Origin: Lachnospiraceae bacterium
Lineage (GTDB): Bacteria; Bacillota; Clostridia; Lachnospirales; Lachnospiraceae
DNA: 64,000 nucleotides
Assembly: GCA_019421365.1 (NCBI GenBank)
Contig: JAHZFJ010000012.1
Location: forward strand, 57,974 to 121,973
Direction: 5' to 3'
The notes below the pieces were generated by a model that saw nothing but the letters and a program-made list of their open reading frames with translations, ran no database searches and had not been told where the DNA came from. A program made the translations under genes and the position numbers. Positions within the stretch are counted from its first letter, which is position 1. Each line of letters opens with the position of its first letter. This document shows, piece after piece, positions 54,766 through 63,965 of the stretch.

Positions 54766-55773
54766 TTATTCTCCTACCATACCATCGTGATCCCTATCGT
54801 CCATATACTTGTATAACCAGTGATCTGAATAAATGGGCATACGATAACCAGCAGCTTTAGCTTCTGCAATTGTCACTTGACCATTGCCGTTAGCATCAAC
54901 CTTTGACAATTCTTCCTTTTCATTAATAATAGAATCTGCTTTATCTGCTATCACTTTATCTGTTATCGTTTGCTCTTTTTTATCTTCTTGCTTCTCACTT
55001 GCGGCATTTACCTCATCAGGATTTACATTTTCAAATTCATCTACTATTTTATTTCCATTAAGTATATATTCATATCTATATTTAGATGGAATCTGAGTCG
55101 TGGTATCGGGATATGTGATTGTAGCAAAGAAGTTTTCACAACCACCCGCTTCACGAATTACCTTTTCCATATATGCTTGATCGCCATGTCTGTTTAGTGT
55201 ACTGTTTTGTGGTGTTATATTGTAAGCATTAGATACTCCACCAAGCGAATCAGCGATAATATGACCTTCATCTAGATCGGCTCTTTCTACCCCTGGTACT
55301 TTTGCTTCATCATTATAATACCTACCACTAGATTTTACTGGTTCATTATTGTCATCTTGCAAAATAACTTTATCGGCCATTACATATACAAGTTGACCGT
55401 ACTCGTTTGTTAATGCCCAATATTCTCTATCACCAAAACCTATATCTACTGCCACATTAGGTTCTCTACTTCCAGATAAATCTCCACCGTCAACTTCGAT
55501 TATTTTGTACGATTTACCTTTATACTTGTATGTTTCACTATCACGTTCGTTATCAGATTTCTTTTCACTATCAGTTGATGCAACTTCCTCAGTTTTATTA
55601 TCAGGCTTATCTTGTGATACTGCTACATCTTTTTCTGTTTGTGTTTCAGCAACTTGTTCATTAGGTATTGTCGTTTGACTATCCGGTTCACTGTTATCAA
55701 ACATAAAAGCAACTATCAAAATAAGCGCTGTGATAGCAAACCAAGTTTTTTTAGATATCCTTTGTTTTTTCAT
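54766..55773 (-). CDS. membrane-anchored or secreted DNA/RNA non-specific endonuclease with C-terminal Ca-binding motifs
   Basis: 335 residues. N-terminal hydrophobic segment (WFAITALILIVAFMF, about 11-25), then a low-complexity acidic/Ser region. The nuclease domain (about 85-240) has the active site ADLDEGHIIADSLGG (DRGH-like His) and the metal Asn region NITPQNSTLNRHGDQAYMEK. The C-terminus has an EF-hand-like DANGNGQVTIAEA and an Excalibur-type ending YMDDRDHDGMVGE. Probably degrades extracellular nucleic acid or takes part in DNA uptake. ATG with CGGAGG ribosome site. Confidence 0.85.
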   Translation of the reverse strand: MKKQRISKKTWFAITALILIVAFMFDNSEPDSQTTIPNEQVAETQTEKDVAVSQDKPDNKTEEVASTDSEKKSDNERDSETYKYKGKSYKIIEVDGGDLSGSREPNVAVDIGFGDREYWALTNEYGQLVYVMADKVILQDDNNEPVKSSGRYYNDEAKVPGVERADLDEGHIIADSLGGVSNAYNITPQNSTLNRHGDQAYMEKVIREAGGCENFFATITYPDTTTQIPSKYRYEYILNGNKIVDEFENVNPDEVNAASEKQEDKKEQTITDKVIADKADSIINEKEELSKVDANGNGQVTIAEAKAAGYRMPIYSDHWLYKYMDDRDHDGMVGE

Positions 55774-55947
55774 AATAATATTCCTCCGTTTGTAAATAGT
55801 ACTAATTAAATATATTAATCAAAAATACATGTAATTACAACCTCTGTTTGCCTTCTTCTTGAAGTTTAGCGGATTAAATTTCCGTACAAAAAAATAAGGT
55901 GTCATATTCTTATGTAATTGCACCGTTTACTAAAACTATAGACAACT

Positions 55948-55980
55948 AAAGCCTTGTAAACATTAAGTTTACAAGGCTTT
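55948..55980 (-). terminator. hairpin directly after tRNA-Trp
   Basis: Perfect 14-bp stem AAAGCCTTGTAAAC/GTTTACAAGGCTTT with 5-base loop, beginning five bases after the tRNA 3' end; only a short T-run follows. Confidence 0.7.
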
Positions 55981-55985
55981 CATGA

Positions 55986-56058
55986 CAGGGGCAGTAGGAT
56001 TTGAACCCACGACCTGCGGTTTTGGAGACCGTTATTCTACCAGCTGAACTATACCCCT
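55986..56058 (-). tRNA. tRNA-Trp (anticodon CCA)
   Basis: 73 bases. Acceptor arms AGGGGTA/TGCCCCT with G discriminator, D-arm, anticodon loop CTCCAAA giving CCA, T-arm GTGGGTTCAAATCCTAC. CCA tail is not encoded. Confidence 0.95.
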
Positions 56059-56101
56059 ATGTATTAAATTTTGTTGTTCCGTTCATCAACGGTTCTTCTA
56101 T

Positions 56102-56130
56102 ATAATACATTAAGTTGTGTTAATTGTCAA
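56102..56130 (-). promoter_or_regulatory. promoter of tRNA-Trp
   Basis: Minus strand TTGACA (56130-56125), 17-base spacer, TATTAT (56107-56102), about 44 bases before the tRNA start. Confidence 0.75.
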
Positions 56131-56205
56131 TATAATTTTAAAAATTTATTCATTATTTTTTATTTTACTTCTACTCTACAAAAAGTGACATATATAAATA
56201 TTTAT

Positions 56206-56877
56206 CTATTTGTACACACTCTCGCCCAGTTCAACTAATTTGTCATAATTTTTAATATAATACCCATTCTCCATCTTTTCCATATACCTATTCTCACAGA
56301 ACTTTTTGAGACAACGTAATAGATGGCGATAGCTTGTTCCTAATAATTCTGCTGTTTGAACTAGATTCTCATTAAAATACGACTCTTTACTCATAGAAAT
56401 AATATATGCTGCTAAACGGTTTTCTAAAGGATATAATAGATTTCTTGCACTATTACTTGATATGTTATTAAGTTTCCTGGCTAATTGCGCTGCAATTGTT
56501 CGTAATAACTTATTATCTTCTAATAACAAATCACGATATCGTACAGTGGATATACGGAAACAATACACTTTTGAAATACATTCTACATTTGCCACCATTG
56601 GCTTATCGATCATCAACTCAACATCTCCAACGAATTCAAACTCCTGATAAAAAGAAAATAGTAATGATTTTCCGGACTCTGTCATCGTATAAACTTTGGC
56701 TTTTCCCTCTAAGAAGAAGTAAATAAAGTTCGCTTCATCTCCTGTATGACAAACATACTCACCTGCATGAAATTCACATAATTGGATCTCATATCTATTA
56801 GATAATGTTAGTATTTTTTGAAATTCAAACTTATCAAGATAAGATTTATATAGCTTTTCATTATTAATTATCTCCAT
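56206..56877 (-). CDS. Crp/Fnr family transcriptional regulator (YeiL-like)
   Basis: 223 residues: cyclic-nucleotide-binding-like beta barrel (about 30-130; HAGEYVCHTGDEANFIYFFLEGKAKVY), dimer helix, and C-terminal winged helix (LVQTAELLGTSYRHLLRCLKKF). No Fnr-type iron-sulfur cysteine cluster at the N-terminus. ATG at 56877 with GGGGAGG eight bases upstream. It is divergent from two DMT transporter genes and probably controls them. Confidence 0.88.
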   Translation of the reverse strand: MEIINNEKLYKSYLDKFEFQKILTLSNRYEIQLCEFHAGEYVCHTGDEANFIYFFLEGKAKVYTMTESGKSLLFSFYQEFEFVGDVELMIDKPMVANVECISKVYCFRISTVRYRDLLLEDNKLLRTIAAQLARKLNNISSNSARNLLYPLENRLAAYIISMSKESYFNENLVQTAELLGTSYRHLLRCLKKFCENRYMEKMENGYYIKNYDKLVELGESVYK

Positions 56878-57023
56878 ATTAACAACCTCCCCAATTCCTG
56901 TATATAGTAACATTTTCTATTTATAGTGTGACATATGTCATATACTTATGCAAGGATTATTCATATAATCGTACTAAATATATTCGCAATTGACTAAAAT
57001 ATTTATATAAGAAAGGAACAACT

Positions 57024-57446
57024 ATGACTCAATTACTAGCAGTACTTAACGGCATTCTAATTACCACAATGACTGTAATGAACGGGGAATTAGCATCCCA
57101 GATTGGTAATTACCATGCTACTGTTTTTATTCATTTATCAGGACTTATCCTTATTACACTGTTTTACATTATACAAAGGAACAAATTCAAAAGAGAAAAT
57201 AAAAAGATTCCATTATATCTCTATTTAGGTGGAACCATTGGCGTATTAACAGTGGTATTCAATAACCTAAGTACAATGTATCTAGGTATTACGATAACAT
57301 TAGGATTAAGTTTATTTGCACAAACAACAACTTCTTTAATAATCGACCATTATGGATTACTAGGGAGTGCAAAACATTCATTTAATAAACATAAACTAAT
57401 TGGACTATGTAGTATCCTTCTTGGGATTGTTGCAATGTTCTTATAA
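57024..57446 (+). CDS. half-size DMT superfamily transporter (DUF606/YdcZ type), first subunit
   Basis: 140 residues with five hydrophobic segments (for example LLAVLNGILITTMTVMNGELAS at the start and GLCSILLGIVAMFL at the end). A YdcZ-type half transporter; a ten-segment EamA protein would need two copies. The second half is encoded 17 bases downstream, so a heterodimer in the membrane is likely. Substrate unknown. AAAGGA ribosome site. Confidence 0.82.
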   Translation: MTQLLAVLNGILITTMTVMNGELASQIGNYHATVFIHLSGLILITLFYIIQRNKFKRENKKIPLYLYLGGTIGVLTVVFNNLSTMYLGITITLGLSLFAQTTTSLIIDHYGLLGSAKHSFNKHKLIGLCSILLGIVAMFL

Positions 57447-57463
57447 GAAAGGAGAATTAATCT

Positions 57464-57919
57464 ATGGCGCTTTTTGCAGCATTAACATGTGGCATTACTA
57501 TTATTGTTAGCCGTACAACCAATGCTCAACTTGGTAAACACATCAGTAATACGGCTAGTACTTTCTATAATTATCTAACAGGTGGGATTGTTTCTTTAAT
57601 TGTTCTACTAATCTCAAAAGAAATTGCTCCATCGTGGGTTTTACCAAATAGTTTAAGTGGATATCTCATGTTTCTTGGTGGTATCGTAGGAGTATTTTCT
57701 ATCTTACTATCCAATTATATCACACCTAGGATATCTGCCTTTCAATTAACTATAATCTTATTCATCAGCCAGATATTCACTGGAATTATTATTGATTGGC
57801 TACGATATGATACCTTATCGGTTGGTAAAGTTATTGGTGGCTTCCTAGTACTATTTGGATTAATCTATAATACGTACGTTGATTATAAACAACAAAATAC
57901 AGATAAACTTACAGCTTAA
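57464..57919 (+). CDS. half-size DMT superfamily transporter (DUF606/YdcZ type), second subunit
   Basis: 151 residues, five hydrophobic segments, homologous in plan to the previous gene: [40 protein letters not shown] then [18 protein letters not shown]. Forms an operon with it (AAAGGAG ribosome site). Its last 11 bases overlap the end of the convergent chemoreceptor gene, with no room for a separate terminator. Confidence 0.82.
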   Translation: MALFAALTCGITIIVSRTTNAQLGKHISNTASTFYNYLTGGIVSLIVLLISKEIAPSWVLPNSLSGYLMFLGGIVGVFSILLSNYITPRISAFQLTIILFISQIFTGIIIDWLRYDTLSVGKVIGGFLVLFGLIYNTYVDYKQQNTDKLTA

Positions 57920-60131
57920 ATTCAGAAATACTGGAATTCAATTGTTCTGCTAAATTCCTATTCTCAGACACAGCTTCCGACGTATAGGTTGTTAACTGAT
58001 TAATGTTCGTATTTTGTGTTGCTACATCTTTGATATTGATTGTAGCATCCTCAATACGTTCTGTTATATCAGAAACAGAAACTTGAATTTCCTTCATATT
58101 TTCTGTAAGTTCCTTCACTTCATTTAATATAGCCATCATATTCTGATTCATATCAAGAGAGTCTTCATTATACTTCTCGCTGATATTACCGAACTCTTTA
58201 TAGTCTAACAACACACGATTTTCTAAGAACTCTCTCGTCTGTTCCAGACTGTTTTTCATACTATCTACTGCTGTATTCGTTTGTTGAATAATGGTACTAA
58301 TATTAGATACAGTTGCTGTAGTCTGTTCTGCTAACGAACCAACCTCACTAGCTACTACAGCAAATCCCCTTCCAGATTCTCCTGCACGTGCAGCTTCTAT
58401 TGAAGCATTTAATGCTAATAGACTAGTCTGACTTGCTATATCTTTGATTATTTTTGCCATCTCATTGATCTGTTCTACAGACTTAGATTGCTCAATTGCT
58501 ACAGTAGTTTTTTCTCGTATATCGTTATATACACTAGTAGTCTCTTGTATAGACAGTCGTGTCTTTTCTTGTATATTCTCTGCGTTCTGCTTAAGCGTAA
58601 GTGATAATTTAGCACCATCATTTGTCATATCACGTATTATTGAAGTATTTCGTTCAATCTCACTTATATTCTTATAAATCAGCTCAGTTGATGAGCTATT
58701 CTCTTGCATCGCCTCTGATAACTCATCTGTAGTTGTAACACTCTTCTCTACATGATTCGTTACCTTGCTGCTAATATCGATTAGCGTATTATTATTATCA
58801 TTTAATTCACTTGTTATTTGTTGAATCTCATTAACAACATTACGTAACTTATTACGCATCTTTTGAATAGATCCTGTGATTTCACCTGTTTCATCATTTC
58901 TCAGCTGAATCCCATTTAACTCATTTTCTATTAGATCTGTTCTAAAATCTAGTTCTGCTGTATGATTAATTAACTCTGTTAGTTTCTTAAGTGGCTTTGT
59001 AATACGATTTGCTAAGAAAAATGCCACCGAAATTAGTAAAACAGATGTTATCGTACAAACAACTATAATCTTGTTAATCACAGAATTCATTGATGAAAAC
59101 AGATCTGCTTTATCTCCAGAGAGAATGATATACCAATCTGTGTTACCTAATCTAGTAACAGCCCCTATCTTCGCTATGTTATCCTCGTTATAGCTGAAAT
59201 AGCTTACTTGCTTCTCATTAAGAATTCCGTCTTGTAGCTCAACGTTATCTTGCAAATTTTGTGTTAAAGAGCTTGCAGATAACTGCTTTACTATCTCTTC
59301 ATTCGAAATCACGCCGCCTATCTCCTCGGAATCTTTGCTATATAATATGGAATTATTGGAGTCTACTATCTTACACGTACTAGAGTTAATACCGTCTATT
59401 AACATATTATCACAGTCTGCTGTAATTTCACTCACTGGTAATACGATCATAATTACACCTTCATTTGCTTGGTCAGATTCCATCGTATCCCCTATCACTT
59501 CTTGTTGCTGATTTTCTCCTTTTTCATCTGTTTTTTGAATGTTTTCTTGTGCGTCACCCTGCGGACCACCAATCGCACTTCCCATCAAACTACCTGCACC
59601 ACCACGAATAGAAACTAACATTCGTATCGATAGCTCTTTAGTGTTTTCACTCATATAAACGTCACTTAATGAATAATTACCTCTTTGGTCTAATGTTGTA
59701 AAATAACTCTCAGTGGATATATTCTGTCCCTTTACTGATTCATCTGTACTATATAAAATAGTTCCTTCAGTATTAATAAAACTGATGCTTTCATATGTAC
59801 TATTTACATTCATAAACATATTGGCCAAGTTCTCTGCTTCCTCAATACTATCCGTCTGATTTGACGATATGTAAGTGGCAATTGCATCAGAGCTTAATAG
59901 CATACTTAATGATTCATTGATTCTTGTGAGCTTTGTATCTATAATATCTGCATAAGACTGTGCTAGATTCACCATATTTGTCTGTATTGATTCCTCAAGT
60001 GTATCTTTGGCATAACGTAATGCTATAGAATTATTAATAATCATCATTACTAATATCATTGCTAAACATAAACTAACGAATTTATATTTGATTGAAAAGC
60101 CTCTTTTCTTTTTTTTCTCGGTTCCACCCAT
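57909..60131 (-). CDS. methyl-accepting chemotaxis protein
   Basis: 740 residues: Lys-rich start ([11 protein letters not shown]), membrane segment (about 15-35), double Cache-type sensor domain to about 345, second membrane segment, HAMP (about 370-425), and a long signalling coiled coil with the conserved tip [43 protein letters not shown] near 575-617. The sensor domain has a Gln/Glu/Gly-rich insert (about 190-225) with no structural precedent I can name. Ligand unknown. AAAGGAGG ribosome site. Confidence 0.92.
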   Translation of the reverse strand: MGGTEKKKKRGFSIKYKFVSLCLAMILVMMIINNSIALRYAKDTLEESIQTNMVNLAQSYADIIDTKLTRINESLSMLLSSDAIATYISSNQTDSIEEAENLANMFMNVNSTYESISFINTEGTILYSTDESVKGQNISTESYFTTLDQRGNYSLSDVYMSENTKELSIRMLVSIRGGAGSLMGSAIGGPQGDAQENIQKTDEKGENQQQEVIGDTMESDQANEGVIMIVLPVSEITADCDNMLIDGINSSTCKIVDSNNSILYSKDSEEIGGVISNEEIVKQLSASSLTQNLQDNVELQDGILNEKQVSYFSYNEDNIAKIGAVTRLGNTDWYIILSGDKADLFSSMNSVINKIIVVCTITSVLLISVAFFLANRITKPLKKLTELINHTAELDFRTDLIENELNGIQLRNDETGEITGSIQKMRNKLRNVVNEIQQITSELNDNNNTLIDISSKVTNHVEKSVTTTDELSEAMQENSSSTELIYKNISEIERNTSIIRDMTNDGAKLSLTLKQNAENIQEKTRLSIQETTSVYNDIREKTTVAIEQSKSVEQINEMAKIIKDIASQTSLLALNASIEAARAGESGRGFAVVASEVGSLAEQTTATVSNISTIIQQTNTAVDSMKNSLEQTREFLENRVLLDYKEFGNISEKYNEDSLDMNQNMMAILNEVKELTENMKEIQVSVSDITERIEDATINIKDVATQNTNINQLTTYTSEAVSENRNLAEQLNSSISEFKL

Positions 60132-60325
60132 TAAGGTATTCCTCCTTTATACGCATTTTTTGATAGAGTAATTGTACCTTATGTTTGTGAATTATTCTTG
60201 TTGAATGTGTGAAAATTATTTGAATATAAATCCTTAGACTAACTACTAGAAGTTATGACAAATGTAACTTGTTTATCCTTATAGAATACGTTACTCTATT
60301 AGTAGAAAGGGGCTTGATTGTTGAT

Positions 60326-61015
60326 ATGAGAAAAAATTTGTCTTCATCCCTCCTGGGATTGTTTTTTATATGCATTGGAGTTCTAATTGTTGGTAATATA
60401 TTTGATTTATGGGATATCACACTATTCTTTTCAGGTTGGTGGACATTGTTCATAATCATTCCTTGTTTTATACACATAATATCTGATGGTATTCAAATTA
60501 GCTCAGTAGTTGGCTTAACAATTGGTATATTGCTTCTATTAATGCGTCAAGATGTAATAGATCCTGCATTAACGAGTAAATTAATTGTTCCTATTATTTT
60601 AATTATTATCGGCCTAGGTATCGTATTCAAGAACATGGCACGTACATCGATTAATAGGGATTTTCATGATTTTGAAATGCACTATAATAAAAATGCTTCC
60701 AACTATAATACTGTATTTCATTCAAGAAAGATATTCATTCCTAGAGAACCTTTCTTCGGAGCATCGTTAAGTTCTGTCTTTGGTGAACTTCAAGTAGATT
60801 TATCAGGTGCAATCATTACACAAGATATTGTTATCCACTGCTCTAGTGTATTCGGAGAAGTTCAACTATTTGTTCCTCCTAACGTATTAGTCAAAACATC
60901 GGGAACCCAGATCCTTGGTTCTATGAGAAATAAAACTACTCAAGTTTATGATAGTGGTAAACCAACCATTTATATTGATTACTCTGCTGTTTTCAGTGAA
61001 ATTATTATACGTTAG
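60326..61015 (+). CDS. LiaF/DUF5668-like membrane protein
   Basis: 229 residues: four hydrophobic segments in the first 115 residues (LLGLFFICIGVLIVGNIFDL, then SGWWTLFIIIPCFIHII). A soluble beta-helix-like domain follows (about 140-229) with repeated SVFGELQVDLSGA / SVFGEVQLFVP / AVFSEIIIR, typical of the cell-wall-active antibiotic response LiaF C-terminus. No LiaRS two-component genes are adjacent, so a stress-sensing role is uncertain. ATG at 60326 with AAAGGGG 13 bases upstream. Confidence 0.82.
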   Translation: MRKNLSSSLLGLFFICIGVLIVGNIFDLWDITLFFSGWWTLFIIIPCFIHIISDGIQISSVVGLTIGILLLLMRQDVIDPALTSKLIVPIILIIIGLGIVFKNMARTSINRDFHDFEMHYNKNASNYNTVFHSRKIFIPREPFFGASLSSVFGELQVDLSGAIITQDIVIHCSSVFGEVQLFVPPNVLVKTSGTQILGSMRNKTTQVYDSGKPTIYIDYSAVFSEIIIR

Positions 61016-61034
61016 TTCTAATTGTATCTGTATG

Positions 61035-61070
61035 TACTAAAAGACGATCAAAAATGGTCGTCTTTTAGTA
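61035..61070 (+). terminator. intrinsic terminator after the LiaF-like gene
   Basis: TACTAAAAGACGA/TCGTCTTTTAGTA, perfect 13-bp stem with 10-base loop, 19 bases after the stop. Confidence 0.82.
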
Positions 61071-61161
61071 TTTATAGGAAATTATCTTTATTGATTCTGG
61101 TCTATTTTTCCTATATAATTACAATATATTATAATTTATTTTGTCGAAAGGCGGAAACCAA

Positions 61162-61731
61162 ATGAGTGAAAATAACAATAAAGCACTTTTATCACAAAAA
61201 GAGATCGATACTTTGGTTAAATTCTTAATTGATCAAAAACAAGGATTACAAAGTACAGTTCTGACACAACAAAGCATTGATAAATTAGTTCAATTATTAT
61301 CAAACAAAGGTCTAGATTTACTAAAATTTAATATAGTGGATGTTTCAACCTATACTAATAACGAAACAGAAGAGGTTTTAAGCAATTTAATAAAATATGA
61401 TAATAGCTTAACCTATGAATTATCGTTTGAAGTAATTGAAAACAAAGTGCTTTTAACCGCTATAAACAAAGAAACTAATACTATTCTACATATTACACCA
61501 AAGTCTCTTGAGTTAATGTCGATTGTCAACGACAACTCATGTTGGGGCTGTTGTATTGATCCATATCTGTTTGATAAAATAGCTACTGTTTTTCATTTTA
61601 AATACAAACGTGAAACATTAGATTCTATTACAAAACTTTTCTCAGAAAAAATGTATGGTACTACTGATTTTGAGCTACCTAACATATATCGTCCATCTAC
61701 TCTAAGTGTTGCTCAAAATCTAATTGGCTAA
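61162..61731 (+). CDS. protein of unknown function with a duplicated FliM-like N-terminal motif
   Basis: 189 residues. The N-terminus repeats a motif: LLSQKEIDTLVKFL (about 10-23) then VLTQQSIDKLVQLL (about 34-47). The first resembles the LSQxEIDxLL segment of flagellar FliM/FliN-type proteins, but no CheC or SpoA domain follows. The remainder is mixed alpha/beta with a Trp-Gly-Cys-Cys (SCWGCC) motif near 130. ATG at 61162 with AAAGGCGGA six bases upstream. Own terminator follows. Function unknown. Confidence 0.72.
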   Translation: MSENNNKALLSQKEIDTLVKFLIDQKQGLQSTVLTQQSIDKLVQLLSNKGLDLLKFNIVDVSTYTNNETEEVLSNLIKYDNSLTYELSFEVIENKVLLTAINKETNTILHITPKSLELMSIVNDNSCWGCCIDPYLFDKIATVFHFKYKRETLDSITKLFSEKMYGTTDFELPNIYRPSTLSVAQNLIG

Positions 61732-61795
61732 CTTCTTATAATGTTTCATCTTTCATCAGAACAAGGTAAAATTAACTGCTTTATTCAATAGTCAA

Positions 61796-61841
61796 AAAAG
61801 TGCTGAGACTGTCTGTATATACACACAATCTCAGCACTTTT
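61796..61841 (+). terminator. terminator after the duplicated-motif gene
   Basis: AAAAGTGCTGAGA/TCTCAGCACTTTT, perfect 13-bp stem, 20-base loop, T-run. May also serve the convergent arylsulfotransferase gene. Confidence 0.8.
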
Positions 61842-61910
61842 CTATTAATCAATCAACATATATTAATTCTCTATGATTGAATCCACGCAAGAACTCCATA
61901 GTCTATGACT

Positions 61911-63575
61911 TTATTTAAACCAGTAGCCTTTAAAATCATACTTATAAGTACGGTAAACCCAGTAATTACCTACAATATTTAGCTGTTGAATCAAGTTCCC
62001 TTCTGAATCAAACTCCCAAGTGGTTAATTCGCTTCCAGAATCAACAATCACATTGTTTTCGTATTCCTGAGCGCTACTTACATATGCAGAATAGCCAACT
62101 TCTATAGTATCTACCAATGAGAAAGTACGTGCATTTTCATCCACTAAATATTTATAATAGTAGGAACTTGCTCCATTTGCATTCATTGAAACCCCAGTTC
62201 CTGAGTAATTATCATCTGCAGACCAGTCGTATTCAGGTCTTGTGGTAGAAACAGTGTTGTTATTATTATAAAGATAGATATAATACTGTCCTTCTTCAAG
62301 AGAGTCATCTGCCTGATAAGTGATAGTATGTTGTCCTGCTTGCATACTAAACTCACCTTCTTGTGTGAGTAAGTTATCTTCATAACCTGTACCTTCCCAG
62401 AAATTATCTGAGCCAATCATATAGCCAATGGTTGGTTCTCCATAAATATCATCCAGTTTAAAGATGGTTGAAGTCTCTCTAGAACTAAAAATTACAGAAT
62501 CTTCATCAACAAAACTTAAAGAATTAATATGCATCCAATCTAGATATTCACTACTCTCTGGCTTTGTAGTCATCGCATAGTAATCAGGAAAAATTTCTTT
62601 TAAATCAATAAGCGTTTTTACTTTTTTGCTATCTAAATCAACTGAAATAACGATATCTTCCTTGGTTCCCATAGAATTATCAGAACCTAACACGATTAAA
62701 TCATTATTTGATCCAAATACATAGTCATGATGTAATAATAAGGAACCTAATTTGTAAACTCGATTTACATATCCAGTTGGGTCCATTCTTACTATTCTGC
62801 CACCAGATACACTAAAGTACATACCATCTTCATCAAATAAAAGTCTATGTGCACGGTACGAAACGCATGGAATCTCAGCACGTAGTGTACCATTGTTATC
62901 ATACATAGCTACATATGCTGCTTTAATATCCTCATCTTCTGTATCAAACTCAACGTCATTTCCTAATATTACATATAATCCATTAGATAACTCTTGTACA
63001 CTATCACCCTTTGTTACTTCTACTTGATTTACATTAAATTCTCCAACAGCCTTCGGACAGTCATAGCTAAAGGTAACTGTGTCCTGAACCTCATCAGAAG
63101 CATTTAATAGATTCATTGTAATGGTATTGGTTTCGCCAGGAATCAAGCCAATCATAAGAAATTCATGTTCTTTGGATAAATTATCATCAGAATTGGCATA
63201 TACTGTCTGAGTAAAATCCTCATATCCATCACTTGAAATTATGTACTGAACTTGCTGATTTTCTTTTGTTTCAAAATACACATACAGTCCATTGGTTACT
63301 GTATTATAAGGATTTGCAATTAAAAGTGGGTTCTTTACATCATATTTTAAGGCAGCTTTTTTTGCCTCAACCTGCTCGTGAACTGAATTCTGATATTTTT
63401 CCGCATAGATATCAGAATAGGTTTCAAATAAATTTTTCACAGACTCTAGTCGGAATCCATTATCACTTTTTGGTACTATAATTTTGTTTAATATAAGTAT
63501 TGCCGCTATAATCACTGCAACTAATACTACGATACTCCCTAATACGGGTGCCAGACGTTTATTCTTACTTTTCAT
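61911..63575 (-). CDS. membrane-anchored arylsulfate sulfotransferase (ASST)
   Basis: 554 residues. Short cytoplasmic Lys/Arg-rich start, one membrane segment (SIVVLVAVIIAAILILNKII, about 14-33), then an extracellular beta-propeller. LLHHDYVFGSNNDLIVLGSD and DWMHINSLSFVDEDSVIFSSRETSTI hold the catalytic and substrate-binding His residues of ASST. It would transfer sulfate between phenolic compounds without PAPS outside the cell. AGGAGG ribosome site. Solitary gene next to an rRNA operon. Confidence 0.88.
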   Translation of the reverse strand: MKSKNKRLAPVLGSIVVLVAVIIAAILILNKIIVPKSDNGFRLESVKNLFETYSDIYAEKYQNSVHEQVEAKKAALKYDVKNPLLIANPYNTVTNGLYVYFETKENQQVQYIISSDGYEDFTQTVYANSDDNLSKEHEFLMIGLIPGETNTITMNLLNASDEVQDTVTFSYDCPKAVGEFNVNQVEVTKGDSVQELSNGLYVILGNDVEFDTEDEDIKAAYVAMYDNNGTLRAEIPCVSYRAHRLLFDEDGMYFSVSGGRIVRMDPTGYVNRVYKLGSLLLHHDYVFGSNNDLIVLGSDNSMGTKEDIVISVDLDSKKVKTLIDLKEIFPDYYAMTTKPESSEYLDWMHINSLSFVDEDSVIFSSRETSTIFKLDDIYGEPTIGYMIGSDNFWEGTGYEDNLLTQEGEFSMQAGQHTITYQADDSLEEGQYYIYLYNNNNTVSTTRPEYDWSADDNYSGTGVSMNANGASSYYYKYLVDENARTFSLVDTIEVGYSAYVSSAQEYENNVIVDSGSELTTWEFDSEGNLIQQLNIVGNYWVYRTYKYDFKGYWFK

Positions 63576-63776
63576 ACTTTCCTCCTACTTATTTTCGTTA
63601 ATTGCAACAATTCGTTGTTCTCCCTTGAATAATTGAATTCCCGAAATAATTTAGTGTAAAATTTTCCACATCTCAGAACAATACGATTATATCTGGCTTA
63701 TGTGAAATTTAGTTGAAAAATTTAGTCTTTTTAATTGAACAATCCTTTCTATAACTAACACTTTTTGTTGCTATAC

Positions 63777-63808
63777 AAAAAGCGCTTAACCATTAGGCTA
63801 AACGCTTT
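63777..63808 (-). terminator. second rRNA operon terminator
   Basis: Minus strand AAAGCG-T-TTA-G-CC / GG-T-TAA-G-CGCTTT around TAAT, then TTGTATAG; two mismatched pairs. Backs up the main terminator 60 bases upstream and resembles it. Confidence 0.6.
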
Positions 63809-63867
63809 ATATTATCCACTCGCTTTTATTATCTAGATAATTCACCTCTAAAAAAATCCGTTATACG

Positions 63868-63897
63868 CAAAAAACACCTAACCATATGGTTAAGTGT
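63868..63897 (-). terminator. main rRNA operon terminator
   Basis: Minus strand ACACTTAACC-ATAT-GGTTAGGTGT (one G-T pair) followed by a run of six or more T, 68 bases after the 23S rRNA 3' end. The 391-base gap 63576-63965 contains no 5S rRNA and no gene. Confidence 0.85.
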
Positions 63898-63965
63898 CTC
63901 TATCTAAGTGAATTCACTCACTCTTGTACTTTCAAAACTACACATTGAATTGTCAGATTCTTTTT

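Noticed and set aside
63576..63965. 5S rRNA gene between the 23S 3' end and the arylsulfotransferase gene
   Set aside because: Read on the minus strand, no 5S-like sequence is present; the space holds only two terminator hairpins and AT-rich DNA.
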